Virus record (IMG/VR): IMGVR_UViG_3300036851_000525
Location: 1 to 42,819 of that record
Strand: one strand, 5' to 3'
Origin: a virus
DNA: 42,819 nucleotides
Shown here: piece by piece, positions 34,574 to 42,819 of the stretch
How the letters are laid out: each line of letters opens with the position of its first letter
Position numbering within the stretch: the first letter of the stretch is position 1
The notes under the pieces: generated by a model
Seen by the model: the letters and a program-made list of their open reading frames with translations, nothing else
The model's database searches: none
What the model was told of the DNA's origin: nothing
Program-made: the position numbers and the translations under genes

Positions 34574-36583
34574 TCAGGCCTCGACCCCGTAGGAGCGCAG
34601 CAGCGCCGAGAACACCTCGCGGCTGGCGTCGAGGGCGCAGACGGCCGCCTCCTCGGCCTGGCGATAGGTGACGGTCGCGATCCGGCCCGAGCGACCCGCG
34701 GCGCCGGTGTCGGGATCGGTCAGGTGCGGGAGGCGGACCAGCTCGTCGGTTGCGAGCAGCAGCTCGGAGGGGTGCAGGGCCCCGCCGCCCTTGATCCGCC
34801 GCGCCCCTTCGCCGACGACGCTCAGGTTCCCGGCGAAGGGCGTGCGCAGCTGGAGCGAGAGGAAGGTGTCGGCGATCGTGGTGGCCTCTTCGACGGTGAT
34901 CGCCTGGCCGACCTCCAGGCGCTTGGTGCGGGTAAAGCGGCGTCTGTCCGGCAGCGTCGGGGCGACGACCTCGACCAGCAGCGAGTCGACCCACCACTGG
35001 CCGTTGGATGCGGTCAGGGCGAGGCTGACGGCGCTCGTGTCAGCCTTCGGCTGCCAGACGACGCTGTAGAGCCCGAAGACGCTCGTGGGCGCGACCGTGA
35101 CCTGGCTGTAGTCGCTTGCGCTCCCAAGCCTAAGCGTCCCGGGCAGGAGCACCGGATCCACTCCGGGGACCACGTAGCGCAGGGCGAGGGTGACCCTGTA
35201 GCTGGTTCCCCGGCGCCAGGTCCCGGATGCATCCGAGGAGAGCCGCGGCGAGCCGACTGCCGGCACGAAGCGCCCGGAGGCGGGAGTGCTGTGGTAGGTC
35301 GCGGTGTCCCTGGTGAGGGTGCCGTCGACCACCGTCCAGCCGGAGGCATCGGTGGCGAAGGAGGGGTTGGGAAACGAAGGCGAGGAGACCACCTCACCGG
35401 CGACGCCCGAGAGCTGGGAGATGCTGCGCTCCAGGCGCAGCGGCGCCCCGTCCGGGATGGTGCCGACGACGATGCAGCGGTTGTAGCCCGCCTCGCCCGA
35501 GGTCTGGGCGGTGAACTCGAACTCCGCCCCCTCCCCGGTCTCGAGCGAGGGCCGGGTCGGAAGGGGCTCGTAGACGAGCTTGCGCGCGATGTCGACCTGG
35601 AGGCGCTGGCGCAGAAGATCGTCGGCGGCCTCCGCCAGCTCGCCCGGGGTGCGCGGCGCAAGCGGCGCGAAGTCCGACATCGGCTGCGTGGTCGCGACGA
35701 TCCGGTCGGTGCCCTGGTCGAGCAGGGGGCAAAGGGGCAGGACGTCCTTGAGCACGTCCGAGGGGGTGAGGATCGACGCGTTGGCGGCCTCGTAAGCGGT
35801 CTGACGGAAGACCCGGATCGCAGTCAGCCGGGCCAGGATGTCCGCGGTCGCGACCCCGCTCGCGCCCGTCTGCCAGAGGAAGATCGTCACATAGCGGCGC
35901 GGCGTTGTGAACGTGACGGCGTGGAAGCCGGTCGCCGGGTTGTTGATGTTCGTGCCCTCATAGGTGCCCGTCGTCGTGCCGCCGTCATCGGTGTCATGCC
36001 CGCGGAGGTAGAGGTCGCGCGCCGTGCCGAGGTTGAGTGCCTCTATCCCCACCACGACTCGCTTCGCGTCGGGCTGGCGCAGGTCGAGCGTCACTCCCAC
36101 CGCTTGGCCTTGAGTGATCTCCGCCCCGTTCTCCCAGCCGAGCACGATCGCCCCGTCGCCGTTCTCGACCTTGCCGGAGGCGAGGTAGGTGGTCAGCGGG
36201 GTGAGACTGCGCTGGCGCGGGTCGTACCAGTCGGTCAGGCGCGAGTGCACGTACGCCCGCTCGAGCTGGTCGTCGTGCAGATGGTACTGCCAGCCCTCGC
36301 CGCGCACCGCCACGAGCGGGTCTGAGCCCTCGCGGCCGAGCGGCTCCTTGACCCTCCCCGCCCAGACCGGCACCCCGCCGACCTCGACCTTGCACGGCGT
36401 CCAGGAGAGCAGGTCGGGGTGGAGCTGGCCTGGATCGCGCCGGACCACGAACGAGCACATATCCGGGCCGCGCCGGTTCGCGGTCAGCTCGAGCGACTCC
36501 GGCACCACCGCCGGGCTCCCCTGCGCCTCCAGTGTCACCCAGCGCCCGTCGAGAGCCTGGAGCTGAACCGCTGCGTCAGCCAC
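34574..36583 (-). CDS. Tail hub / baseplate-type minor tail protein with carbohydrate-binding insert
   Basis: A 669-residue protein (ATG at 36583). The first 200 residues have a gp27/Tal-like hub pattern (FVVRRDPGQLHPDLLSWTP, VPVWAGRVKEPLG, ERAYVHSRLTDWYDP), and later parts include ELAEAADDLLRQRLQVD. About residues 385-540 resemble a CBM-type sugar-binding domain (NPSFATDASGWTVVDG, then YRVTLALRYVVPG). It probably forms the tail tip that contacts the cell surface. Confidence 0.75.
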   Translation of the reverse strand: MADAAVQLQALDGRWVTLEAQGSPAVVPESLELTANRRGPDMCSFVVRRDPGQLHPDLLSWTPCKVEVGGVPVWAGRVKEPLGREGSDPLVAVRGEGWQYHLHDDQLERAYVHSRLTDWYDPRQRSLTPLTTYLASGKVENGDGAIVLGWENGAEITQGQAVGVTLDLRQPDAKRVVVGIEALNLGTARDLYLRGHDTDDGGTTTGTYEGTNINNPATGFHAVTFTTPRRYVTIFLWQTGASGVATADILARLTAIRVFRQTAYEAANASILTPSDVLKDVLPLCPLLDQGTDRIVATTQPMSDFAPLAPRTPGELAEAADDLLRQRLQVDIARKLVYEPLPTRPSLETGEGAEFEFTAQTSGEAGYNRCIVVGTIPDGAPLRLERSISQLSGVAGEVVSSPSFPNPSFATDASGWTVVDGTLTRDTATYHSTPASGRFVPAVGSPRLSSDASGTWRRGTSYRVTLALRYVVPGVDPVLLPGTLRLGSASDYSQVTVAPTSVFGLYSVVWQPKADTSAVSLALTASNGQWWVDSLLVEVVAPTLPDRRRFTRTKRLEVGQAITVEEATTIADTFLSLQLRTPFAGNLSVVGEGARRIKGGGALHPSELLLATDELVRLPHLTDPDTGAAGRSGRIATVTYRQAEEAAVCALDASREVFSALLRSYGVEA

Positions 36584-39209
36584 CGAAGAGCCGGTATCGC
36601 GGTGTCAGCGCCAGGTGGACGGTGGCCGCTTCCGAGGTCGATTCCGACACCGCGTCGGCGGTCGGGTCGTCCGGTGGCCGGGTGGCGAGGGCGAGGAAGA
36701 GATCGTTCAGGCCGGGGGCCAGCTCGATCCCGCGCGAGAGCCCCGAGTCCTCGAAGTAGGGCCCCGTCGCCTGGGCGGTGCGGCCCTGGCCGCCCGCGAG
36801 GATCAGCTTGCGCGCCTCGGCGCTGGTGTTCAGAAAGCGCGGGTAGCTTGAGTCATTCGGCTCGCCGGTCGGGGAGCTGGCCCGCCGCCGAGCCGGGACG
36901 GCGTAGAGGCGCTCCACGCTCCAGACCGAGCCGGCGCTGCCGGCGCCGAGGGTGCCGGCGAGCCAGAGCTTGTGCTTTGCCTGGCGGGCGGGAAACGCGA
37001 TCGAGCCCAGGCGCACGGTGCGATAGGCGTCGCCGGAGGAGGGGACGGTCAGAAGCTGCCCGCGCGAGCCGTGCTCGACGGTGAACCGCTCGCCGCCGAA
37101 GCCGGTCCCGGGGTCGGGCCGGGCGGAGAGGATCAGCCGAGGGGTGACGAGCTGGCTCGAGAGCCGCACCAGGGCGTAGAAGTCGATCAGCAGCTCATCG
37201 GAAAACTCATCCGGCGCAAGCGTGCCCGGGTCGATCACCCACGAGGCCGCATACGTCTCGGCCGCAGTGGGGGTGGCGTCGGCGATCGCGCTGCCGGAGA
37301 CCGCCCAGCCGGAGAGATCGGCAACGCCGTCCGAGGCATCCCAGCGCCCGAACGGCACCCTCGCCCCGGAGAGCGGAGAGACAGGCCGCCCGTTCCAGCC
37401 GACCAGCGCGAACACGGGCGCGGAGCCTCCCGCCGCACGTCCCAGGTGGAGCTCGCACGACGCCGGAGCGCTGCCCGGAATCGCCCCGCCGAGGACGATC
37501 TGCTTCGGCAGCGTCTGGTTGCGGTAGGTGAAGGGCTCGACCTTCAGATCGTCGAGCCGGGCCGAGGTGTGGAAGGGGTTCCAGCGCACCCAGGCATCGC
37601 CGGAGATCCCCGCGCCGAACTTCGTCTTCGCCGCCCCGGTGAGGGTGTGGGTGGTCGTCTTTATCGGGGTACTCATCGGCCCCGGCTCGGAGGTGAAGTG
37701 CTCGACGGTGATTACGTCCCCCTCGATCCGGGCGCGGAGCCAGAACGAGGTGCTGGTCGCGAAGCTGGCGAGCGTCCCGTCCGCAGCCAGGTTGGTAGGC
37801 ACCCCGGCGTCATAGCGGTCGATCGTGACCGAGTGGTTGGCGCCGTTGTCGTTGAAGAGCCCGACGCGCAGATAGTTCGATCCGTCGAGGCGCTTGAGGA
37901 TCGCGTAGACCTCGTAGATGCTCCCCATGCTCGACGGGGTGGTGTGCTTGATCTGGATCTGGACGTCCTCGTACTCATAGCCGCGGGCGGAGTGCCCGAA
38001 GCGCTTCTCGGCCGTCGAGGACGGGACCAGCTGGCCTCCCCCTGCCCCGAGCGTCCCCGACCCCGCGTCGAAGCTGTAGTCCTCCAGTGTCGAGCGGTCG
38101 TACAGCTCGCTCGTGGAGGCGTGAGTGGTGCCGGTCCAGCGGGCCTTGTCGGAGTCGCCGTCGAAGTAGAGGGTCGGGGAGGACTCCTGGGCAAACTTGA
38201 CCGCGTCAAGCTTGAACGCCATCACGTCGCTCGCAGTCTCGGTGTAGTGGTGTATGTAGACGGCCGCGAACGCCGCCAAAGCCGGAGCCGTGAATGTGTC
38301 CGACAGGGCAAACTCGCCGCCGCCCGTATCGTCGACTACCGCGCCGGTGCTCGTACCGACGCTCGCCCCGCCCGAGTCATACCAATAGACGCGCTGGCGA
38401 ATACCTCCCGCCCCCGCCGCGCCCGCAGAGATGTTCACCTGCGATATCAGGGTGTAGCTCAGCCCGGTGGTAACGGGCATGCCGCCTGTGCCTGTGGTGC
38501 TGAGCGCCCCCATCTCCGCCGAGCCACCGGGTACCGGATCGGGTGATGTGGCCGCAACGGAGAGCGACGCACCGCCGACCTCGGCCCAATCGGTGACTCG
38601 GACGAAGGTAGTCTGGGGAATCTCGGAGCCCGGCGAGTAGTAACTCCACCCCGCCGTGTCCACCTCGAAGCTCGGGTTGGTGACGAGGTTCGTCCGCACC
38701 AGCTCTGCATCCGGCGGGAGCGAGAAGTCGTCGTAGATGTCCATCGGCAGCCCCAGGGCGAGCGGGGCGATCGGGAAGCCGACCTCGATCGCGAGCGCGT
38801 GCTGCTGGCCGAGCAGGGTGAGGTCGATCAGGGGCTTCCAGTCAGCGGGCCCGCGCACGTCGTAGAAGGTCGAGCGAGTTACCCCGCGCGCGCGGAACTC
38901 GACCAGCCGCCCCTGGGCGTCATCGGAGATGTCGGCCACCAGGCGATCGGCCTCGGCCAGGCAGGCGTCCTCGGAGGCGCCCTTGGCCGCGAGTGTGAAG
39001 GCCAGCTGGGCGTTGCCCTGGCGCTCGCCGACCACGCGCGAGCCCGAGAAGCGCCCGGGGCCGCTGGAGAGAATCGAGCTGCGGCCCGGAGGGCTGAGGG
39101 CGAGGGTGTTCTTGCCGAGCAGGGCGGCGCTGCCGTCGTTCAGCTCGCGGACCAGCACCGGCCGGCCGCCGTCGCTCAGCTCGACGATCCGAAGCAGGTC
39201 GTCGGCCAC
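36576..39209 (-). CDS. Distal tail protein with carbohydrate-binding modules
   Basis: An 877-residue protein. The N-terminus (LVRELNDGSAALLGKNTLAL, then a Dit-like QHALAIEVGFPIAPLALGL segment) fits a distal tail protein. Several surface modules follow, including TNLVTNPSFEVDTAGWSYYS, LYFDGDSDKARWTGTTHAS and NYLRVGLFNDNGANHSV, the pattern of CBM-bearing siphophage tail proteins. It overlaps the hub gene by 8 bp. It should connect the tail tube to the adsorption apparatus and bind host sugars. Confidence 0.78.
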   Translation of the reverse strand: MADDLLRIVELSDGGRPVLVRELNDGSAALLGKNTLALSPPGRSSILSSGPGRFSGSRVVGERQGNAQLAFTLAAKGASEDACLAEADRLVADISDDAQGRLVEFRARGVTRSTFYDVRGPADWKPLIDLTLLGQQHALAIEVGFPIAPLALGLPMDIYDDFSLPPDAELVRTNLVTNPSFEVDTAGWSYYSPGSEIPQTTFVRVTDWAEVGGASLSVAATSPDPVPGGSAEMGALSTTGTGGMPVTTGLSYTLISQVNISAGAAGAGGIRQRVYWYDSGGASVGTSTGAVVDDTGGGEFALSDTFTAPALAAFAAVYIHHYTETASDVMAFKLDAVKFAQESSPTLYFDGDSDKARWTGTTHASTSELYDRSTLEDYSFDAGSGTLGAGGGQLVPSSTAEKRFGHSARGYEYEDVQIQIKHTTPSSMGSIYEVYAILKRLDGSNYLRVGLFNDNGANHSVTIDRYDAGVPTNLAADGTLASFATSTSFWLRARIEGDVITVEHFTSEPGPMSTPIKTTTHTLTGAAKTKFGAGISGDAWVRWNPFHTSARLDDLKVEPFTYRNQTLPKQIVLGGAIPGSAPASCELHLGRAAGGSAPVFALVGWNGRPVSPLSGARVPFGRWDASDGVADLSGWAVSGSAIADATPTAAETYAASWVIDPGTLAPDEFSDELLIDFYALVRLSSQLVTPRLILSARPDPGTGFGGERFTVEHGSRGQLLTVPSSGDAYRTVRLGSIAFPARQAKHKLWLAGTLGAGSAGSVWSVERLYAVPARRRASSPTGEPNDSSYPRFLNTSAEARKLILAGGQGRTAQATGPYFEDSGLSRGIELAPGLNDLFLALATRPPDDPTADAVSESTSEAATVHLALTPRYRLFGG

Positions 39210-42092
39210 CTAGAGCCCCACCCTCTGGCGCGGCGCCGGGCGGTGCCCCTCGCCGAAGATGCCCGCGATTACGAGCCGGGCCGCCTCGCGCTGGACGCGC
39301 GGGTCGCCGGGATGAAGCGACTGCTGGGTGAGGCTGACCTGGTAGTTGTGGTTGATCTCGGTCTGGGACGGCGGTGTCGCTGCGACACCGGCGGACGAGA
39401 CGGCCATGGCGGCGGCCGGGGCGACGCGGCTGATCTCGGCGCTCATCGTTGCCACCACCCCCGCGCTGGCCCGCTCAAGGCCTTGCGAGAACCCGCGCAT
39501 GGTGTCCACCCCGAGCCGGCGGAAGACCTTCGAGGGCGAGCCGATCCCGAAGATCTCCTTGGCGGCGTTCAGCGGGGCCGAAGCGATGTCCTTGGCCGTG
39601 TTCACGAGGTCGTCCAGCATCGACTTCATGCCGCCGACCAGGCTCTTGATCAGCTCCACGCCGAGGTTGAACCAGTTGCTCGCGAAGCCGCTGATCAGTC
39701 GCAACGCGTCGTTGACCGCGTTCGCGACCACGTCCTTGATCGAGCCCCAGATGTTGGCGGCGGAGGCCTTGATCGACTGCCAGACGTCGACGAGTACCCC
39801 CTTGGCGCTCTGGAAGACCGAGACCGCCACCTCCTTCGCCCCCCGGACAGCGGTGCCGATGGCCTCCTTGACCCCGCCCCAGATGTTCGAGGCCGCGCCC
39901 TTGATCGCGTTCCAGACCCCCGAGACCGCGCCCTTGCCCGCCTCCCAGACCGAGACGACGGCGTTCTTGGCCGCGCCGGTGGCCGTGGTGATCACGCCGC
40001 GAATCGCGCCCCAGATCGACGACGCAGCCGAGCGGATCCCGCCCCAGATCGCCTGGATCGCCGCCTTGCCGTTCTCCCACGCCCCGCGAACGAGCGAGAC
40101 GACGGCCTGGACCGAGCCGACGATGATGCCGCGGATCGCCGCCCAGACCGACGAGGCGACGGCCTTGAGGGCGTCCCAGACCGCGGCGATCGCCGTGCTC
40201 CCGCCCTGCCAGATCGCCACCACGACCGAGGCGTAGATCTGAGCGACCGCGGAGGCGTAGGCCCCGATCGCGTTCCAGACCGCCTGCGCGGCGGCCTTGA
40301 GGGCGTCCCAGACTCCGGTCAGCCACGCCTTGATCGCGGTCCAGGCCGCAATCGTCGCAGTCTTCACCCACTCCCACTTGGCGATGATGAGCGCCGCCAG
40401 AGCGGTAATCGCGACCGCGATCGCGACCACCACGGCCACCGGCAGGCCGAGCGCGGCGGCAAGGGCGACGGCCCCGACCGCGAGCGCGCGCAGGATCATC
40501 CCGATCGGCCCGAGCGCGGCTCGTATGACCCCGCCGAGCTTCGAGAACACGGGCCCGATCTTGGAGCCGATCTTGACCAGCACTCCCCCCACCGAGGAGA
40601 ACACCGAGACGATCGCGCCGACGATCGAGACCACGACCTTGCCGAAGGCCGCAAGTCCCGCCAGGGCGCCGATGACCGCGACGAGGTCGCCGGGGAGCGC
40701 GCTCAGCACCCGCATCAGGCCGGTGGCCGCCTTGCCGAAGGCGGAGAAGAAGGCCGCGATGCCCGGGCCGTAGGTGCGGGCGAAGTTCGCCAGATCGCGG
40801 ATCGAGAAGAAGACCTCGTTGAAGAACTGGCGGATGCGCTTCTGCCCCTTGGCCGACTCCGCCCAGCGGGCGAACTCGTTCACGATCGAGGTCAGGTCGC
40901 GCACCCCCGCACGCCCGTTGTCGATCAGCGCCGAGAAGACCGCGGAGACCACCCGCCCGACGGCGGTCCCGAGCCGCAGCAGGCTGGCGAAGTCGCGCAC
41001 CATCTCGCGGATCACCCCGCGCGTGCCCTGAATGTCGCCGGTCGCATGGGCGATCTTGGCCAGGCCGTCCGCCACCCCGCGCGCCCCCTTGATCAGCAGC
41101 GGCATGGCCGCCCGCGCGATGTCGAGGAAGATCTCCGCCAGCAGGGCGATCGAGCGGGTGAGCGGACCCGAGATCGGAGCGCTCGCCCGCATCAGGGCGC
41201 CGAACTCCGGGACGAGATTCGCCACCCGCGTCCCAAGCTGCTCGACAGCCGCTCCCGCCGCCTCGCCGAAGGCGGTGAAGGCGGGCTTCAGCTCGCCGAC
41301 TGCGTGTCGGATGGCGTGCACGGCGGGGACCAGCCCGTCCACGAAGGCGACGATCCCGGTATGGGCGGCGTCCTGGAACTCGCGCCCGAGCCCACGCACC
41401 TCCTCCTTCAGCCGCTGGGCGGCCGGCCCGCCCTCCTTCAGGCCCTTCACCACCGCGAGGCCGAAGACCCCCGCCGAGATAGCCGCGCCGGCGAACGCGA
41501 GGCCAAGCGCCCCCAGTCCGACGGCGGCCGAGGCGAGCACGGTCACCATCGGCGCGAGCGTCCCGACGAGGCTGATCATGCCCGGGATCAGGACGCCAAT
41601 CAGGATGGTCCCGACCGTCCGCACCTCTCCGGCGAGGTTGCGCAGGCCACCGCCGAAGCGCCCGCCCGCCCGCTCGGCCACACCCGCTCCGCGGGCGAAG
41701 CCGCCGAAGTCCGGGACCACCGCCTGGAGCTGGTTGCGCAGGCCCCCGATCCCGCCGACGATGTTCTCCAGCGCCCCGCGGCGGACGTCGACGTCGACCT
41801 CCACCTCGCGCCGGTCGAGTGCTGCCAGCTCGCGCTCGAGCACGCGCAGCTGGACCTGGGCCTCGGAGATCCGCGCCCCGATCTCGGGCGTGGTCTCCTC
41901 GCCCTCCAGGCGCAGCAGCTCCTGGCGGATCGCCCGGATCTCCGCCTTCGCCCGCTGGGTCTGGACGTCGAGCTCGGCCTCGGCGCGCTCCTGGTCGAAC
42001 TTGGCCAGGTCGCCCGAGACCTCCTTGAGGTCGGCTCTCGCTTGCTCGTTATCCCCAAGGATCTCGAGCAGGACGCTCGCGACGTCAGCCAT
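39210..42092 (-). CDS. Tape measure protein
   Basis: A 960-residue protein from the ATG at 42092, which overlaps the T-frame chaperone stop by 8 bp. A helical N-terminus (LLEILGDNEQARADLKEVSG) and coiled coil (to about 110) lead to a long middle rich in Gly/Ala/Val membrane-like helices and Trp-rich repeats (AAAQAVWNAIGAYASAVAQI style, about 540-850). Length sets tail length; at about 1.5 angstrom per residue this predicts a tail near 140 nm. The last 60 residues hold a palindrome-encoded VAAT. Confidence 0.9.
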   Translation of the reverse strand: MADVASVLLEILGDNEQARADLKEVSGDLAKFDQERAEAELDVQTQRAKAEIRAIRQELLRLEGEETTPEIGARISEAQVQLRVLERELAALDRREVEVDVDVRRGALENIVGGIGGLRNQLQAVVPDFGGFARGAGVAERAGGRFGGGLRNLAGEVRTVGTILIGVLIPGMISLVGTLAPMVTVLASAAVGLGALGLAFAGAAISAGVFGLAVVKGLKEGGPAAQRLKEEVRGLGREFQDAAHTGIVAFVDGLVPAVHAIRHAVGELKPAFTAFGEAAGAAVEQLGTRVANLVPEFGALMRASAPISGPLTRSIALLAEIFLDIARAAMPLLIKGARGVADGLAKIAHATGDIQGTRGVIREMVRDFASLLRLGTAVGRVVSAVFSALIDNGRAGVRDLTSIVNEFARWAESAKGQKRIRQFFNEVFFSIRDLANFARTYGPGIAAFFSAFGKAATGLMRVLSALPGDLVAVIGALAGLAAFGKVVVSIVGAIVSVFSSVGGVLVKIGSKIGPVFSKLGGVIRAALGPIGMILRALAVGAVALAAALGLPVAVVVAIAVAITALAALIIAKWEWVKTATIAAWTAIKAWLTGVWDALKAAAQAVWNAIGAYASAVAQIYASVVVAIWQGGSTAIAAVWDALKAVASSVWAAIRGIIVGSVQAVVSLVRGAWENGKAAIQAIWGGIRSAASSIWGAIRGVITTATGAAKNAVVSVWEAGKGAVSGVWNAIKGAASNIWGGVKEAIGTAVRGAKEVAVSVFQSAKGVLVDVWQSIKASAANIWGSIKDVVANAVNDALRLISGFASNWFNLGVELIKSLVGGMKSMLDDLVNTAKDIASAPLNAAKEIFGIGSPSKVFRRLGVDTMRGFSQGLERASAGVVATMSAEISRVAPAAAMAVSSAGVAATPPSQTEINHNYQVSLTQQSLHPGDPRVQREAARLVIAGIFGEGHRPAPRQRVGL
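39374..39388. repeat. 15-bp palindrome copy 11, in frame near the tape measure C-terminus
   Basis: GTGTCGCTGCGACAC, translated as VAAT within SSAGVAATPPSQTEINHNYQ. It lies 165-179 bp upstream of the next gene start (39209), the one copy not near a start apart from copy 9. Confidence 0.95.
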
Positions 42093-42351
42093 CAGCGCCC
42101 CGCTTCCACCAGGCCTCCTGAAGGCCACGTGACCGGCCTCCGTGCAGGCGCGAGGGCGGGACCGAGACGACCTTGCGGAGGTTCTTCGGCTTGTGCTGCG
42201 CCGTTGCCATCATCGCCCCGAAGGCCTCGAGCTCGCGCTTGCGGCGGCGGTTGTAGGCCTCGCAGAGCGCCACCAGGCGCGGGAAGGTCAGGCCTCGCTC
42301 GGCGAGGGCGTTGGGTCGCTCGGACCAGAACTCGTCGGGTCCGATTCCCCA
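42085..42351 (-). CDS. Tail assembly chaperone, frameshifted extension (T-type)
   Basis: This frame is one base behind the upstream chaperone gene and has no good start of its own. It reads WGIGPDEFWSERPNALAERG, then FPRLVALCEAYNRRRKRELE, the recognised C-terminal extension of G/GT tail chaperones (W-G-I, then E-F-W). It should be made only as a fusion by -1 slippage on a fraction of ribosomes. The slippage point is not obvious; T-GGG-GAA at 42345-42351 is the best candidate I can see. Confidence 0.75.
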   Translation of the reverse strand, partial: WGIGPDEFWSERPNALAERGLTFPRLVALCEAYNRRRKRELEAFGAMMATAQHKPKNLRKVVSVPPSRLHGGRSRGLQEAWWKRGADG

Positions 42352-42819
42352 CTCGGCGGCGGCGAGCTCGCAGAGATCGTCGAGAGCCTCTCGGTCATCT
42401 GGACCCGAATCAGGCTTCTCAGCAGCGTAGGGTCCACGATCTTGCCGAGGTTGCCGAGCACGTCGAACCGGTTGACCCGCCAGACGGTCTCGAAGGCCGC
42501 CACGATCTCGGGGAAGGTGGGCGAAGCATCCGCCGCCTCGTCGTAGTCCCCGGCCTCTAGGGCCGCCTCCGAGCCGTAGCCGGCGAAGACGTGGCGGGGC
42601 ATGCGCGCGGGCAGCGCCGGGATCAGCGCCGCCAGCACGTCGTAGGTCTTCTCGCCCAGGAAGAGGAGGAAGTTCTCGGTCGTGAGCTCCTCGCTCGACT
42701 CCACGAAGGCGGCGAAGGTGCGCCCGAGCCGGTTCGAGAGGTAAGCGTGGCGCTGGGGGTAGACCGGCACCGTGACGTCGCCGAGGGTGATCTCGTGCGA
42801 GAGCGCGCCCTTGCCGTTG
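42288..42819 (-). CDS. Tail assembly chaperone, main frame (continues from base 168 across the circular join)
   Basis: This is the body of the 190-residue chaperone; the first 30 residues lie at 79-168 in window coordinates. Segments include TVPVYPQRHAYLSNRLGRTF, EELTTENFLLFLGEKTYDVL and RFDVLGNLGKIVDPTLLRSL. The Ser/Pro-rich end is replaced by the T-frame when ribosomes shift. Chaperones of this kind bind the tape measure helices and deliver tube subunits. Confidence 0.8.
   Translation of the reverse strand, partial: NGKGALSHEITLGDVTVPVYPQRHAYLSNRLGRTFAAFVESSEELTTENFLLFLGEKTYDVLAALIPALPARMPRHVFAGYGSEAALEAGDYDEAADASPTFPEIVAAFETVWRVNRFDVLGNLGKIVDPTLLRSLIRVQMTERLSTISASSPPPSGESDPTSSGPSDPTPSPSEA
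42693..42819. repeat. Terminal direct repeat, right copy
   Basis: Exact copy of bases 1-127. See the left copy for its reading as an assembly overlap. Confidence 0.95.

Noticed and set aside
34544-38546. Long plus-strand frames opposite the two tail hub genes, and similar ones at 7218-8723 and 12677-14047
   Set aside because: Same shadow pattern as above; the opposite strand carries recognisable virion proteins.
38799-42560. A very long plus-strand frame opposite the tape measure
   Set aside because: It is a shadow of the minus-strand gene in GC-rich DNA: Asp/Arg/His-heavy composition, no recognisable domain, and no ribosome-binding site.
1-42819. Anti-CRISPR, toxin-antitoxin, retron or diversity-generating elements
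   Set aside because: No reverse transcriptase, template/variable repeat pair, or recognisable toxin or anti-CRISPR motif was found by eye; unknown small proteins could still include some.

Overview
The window looks like one complete temperate siphophage genome from a high-GC bacterium, most likely an actinomycete-type host. Bases 1-127 are repeated exactly at 42693-42819, and the tail-chaperone gene runs off one end and continues at the other. The contig is therefore a circular map of 42,692 bp, linearised with a 127-bp assembly overlap. Clues to the host are the very high GC third positions, frequent GTG starts, a LexA-box-like site of the actinobacterial/Firmicute type, and two plain peptidoglycan-degrading enzymes with no mycolate esterase beside them. 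The host genus cannot be fixed from this sequence.

Nearly all genes are transcribed leftward (minus strand), often with 4- or 8-bp start/stop overlaps. Read in transcription order, the map starts at a divergent regulator switch near 28.6 kb. It runs through an early region (28.6-19.3 kb): many tiny proteins, a recombination module (annealing protein, PD-(D/E)XK nuclease, SSB), an excisionase-like protein, a tyrosine integrase and an attP-like region at 19.1-19.3 kb. Next come small zinc-ribbon proteins, then terS/terL, portal and MuF-type minor head protein (16.8-11.7 kb). A structured gap of about 450 bp follows. Protease/scaffold, decoration, major capsid, fibre-like, connector and major tail genes then run down to base 168. 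Transcription crosses the origin of the map into the frameshifted tail chaperone, the 960-residue tape measure, two large hub-type tail proteins, a cluster of small membrane proteins, a collagen-like protein, two cell-wall enzymes with a holin, and RusA (42.8-30.6 kb).

A small rightward island (28.6-30.4 kb) carries the putative repressor, a DUF4190-type membrane protein likely to be a lysogeny gene, and an HNH gene. Six HNH or homing-type genes sit between structural and other genes, often at gene junctions.

The main unexplained features are: (1) a 15-17 bp palindrome, RGTGTCGCWGCGACACY, present 11 times (10 perfect cores), 10 of them within about 60 bp of a start codon and three translated in frame; (2) a 127-residue membrane-anchored paralogue of the tape measure N-terminus, encoded between portal and MuF; (3) an ORF antisense to the repressor 3' end whose start lies in a LexA-like box; (4) a set of 26-59-residue single-membrane-helix peptides tucked between genes with exact overlaps; and (5) a palindrome-flanked membrane-protein gene in the lysogeny island.
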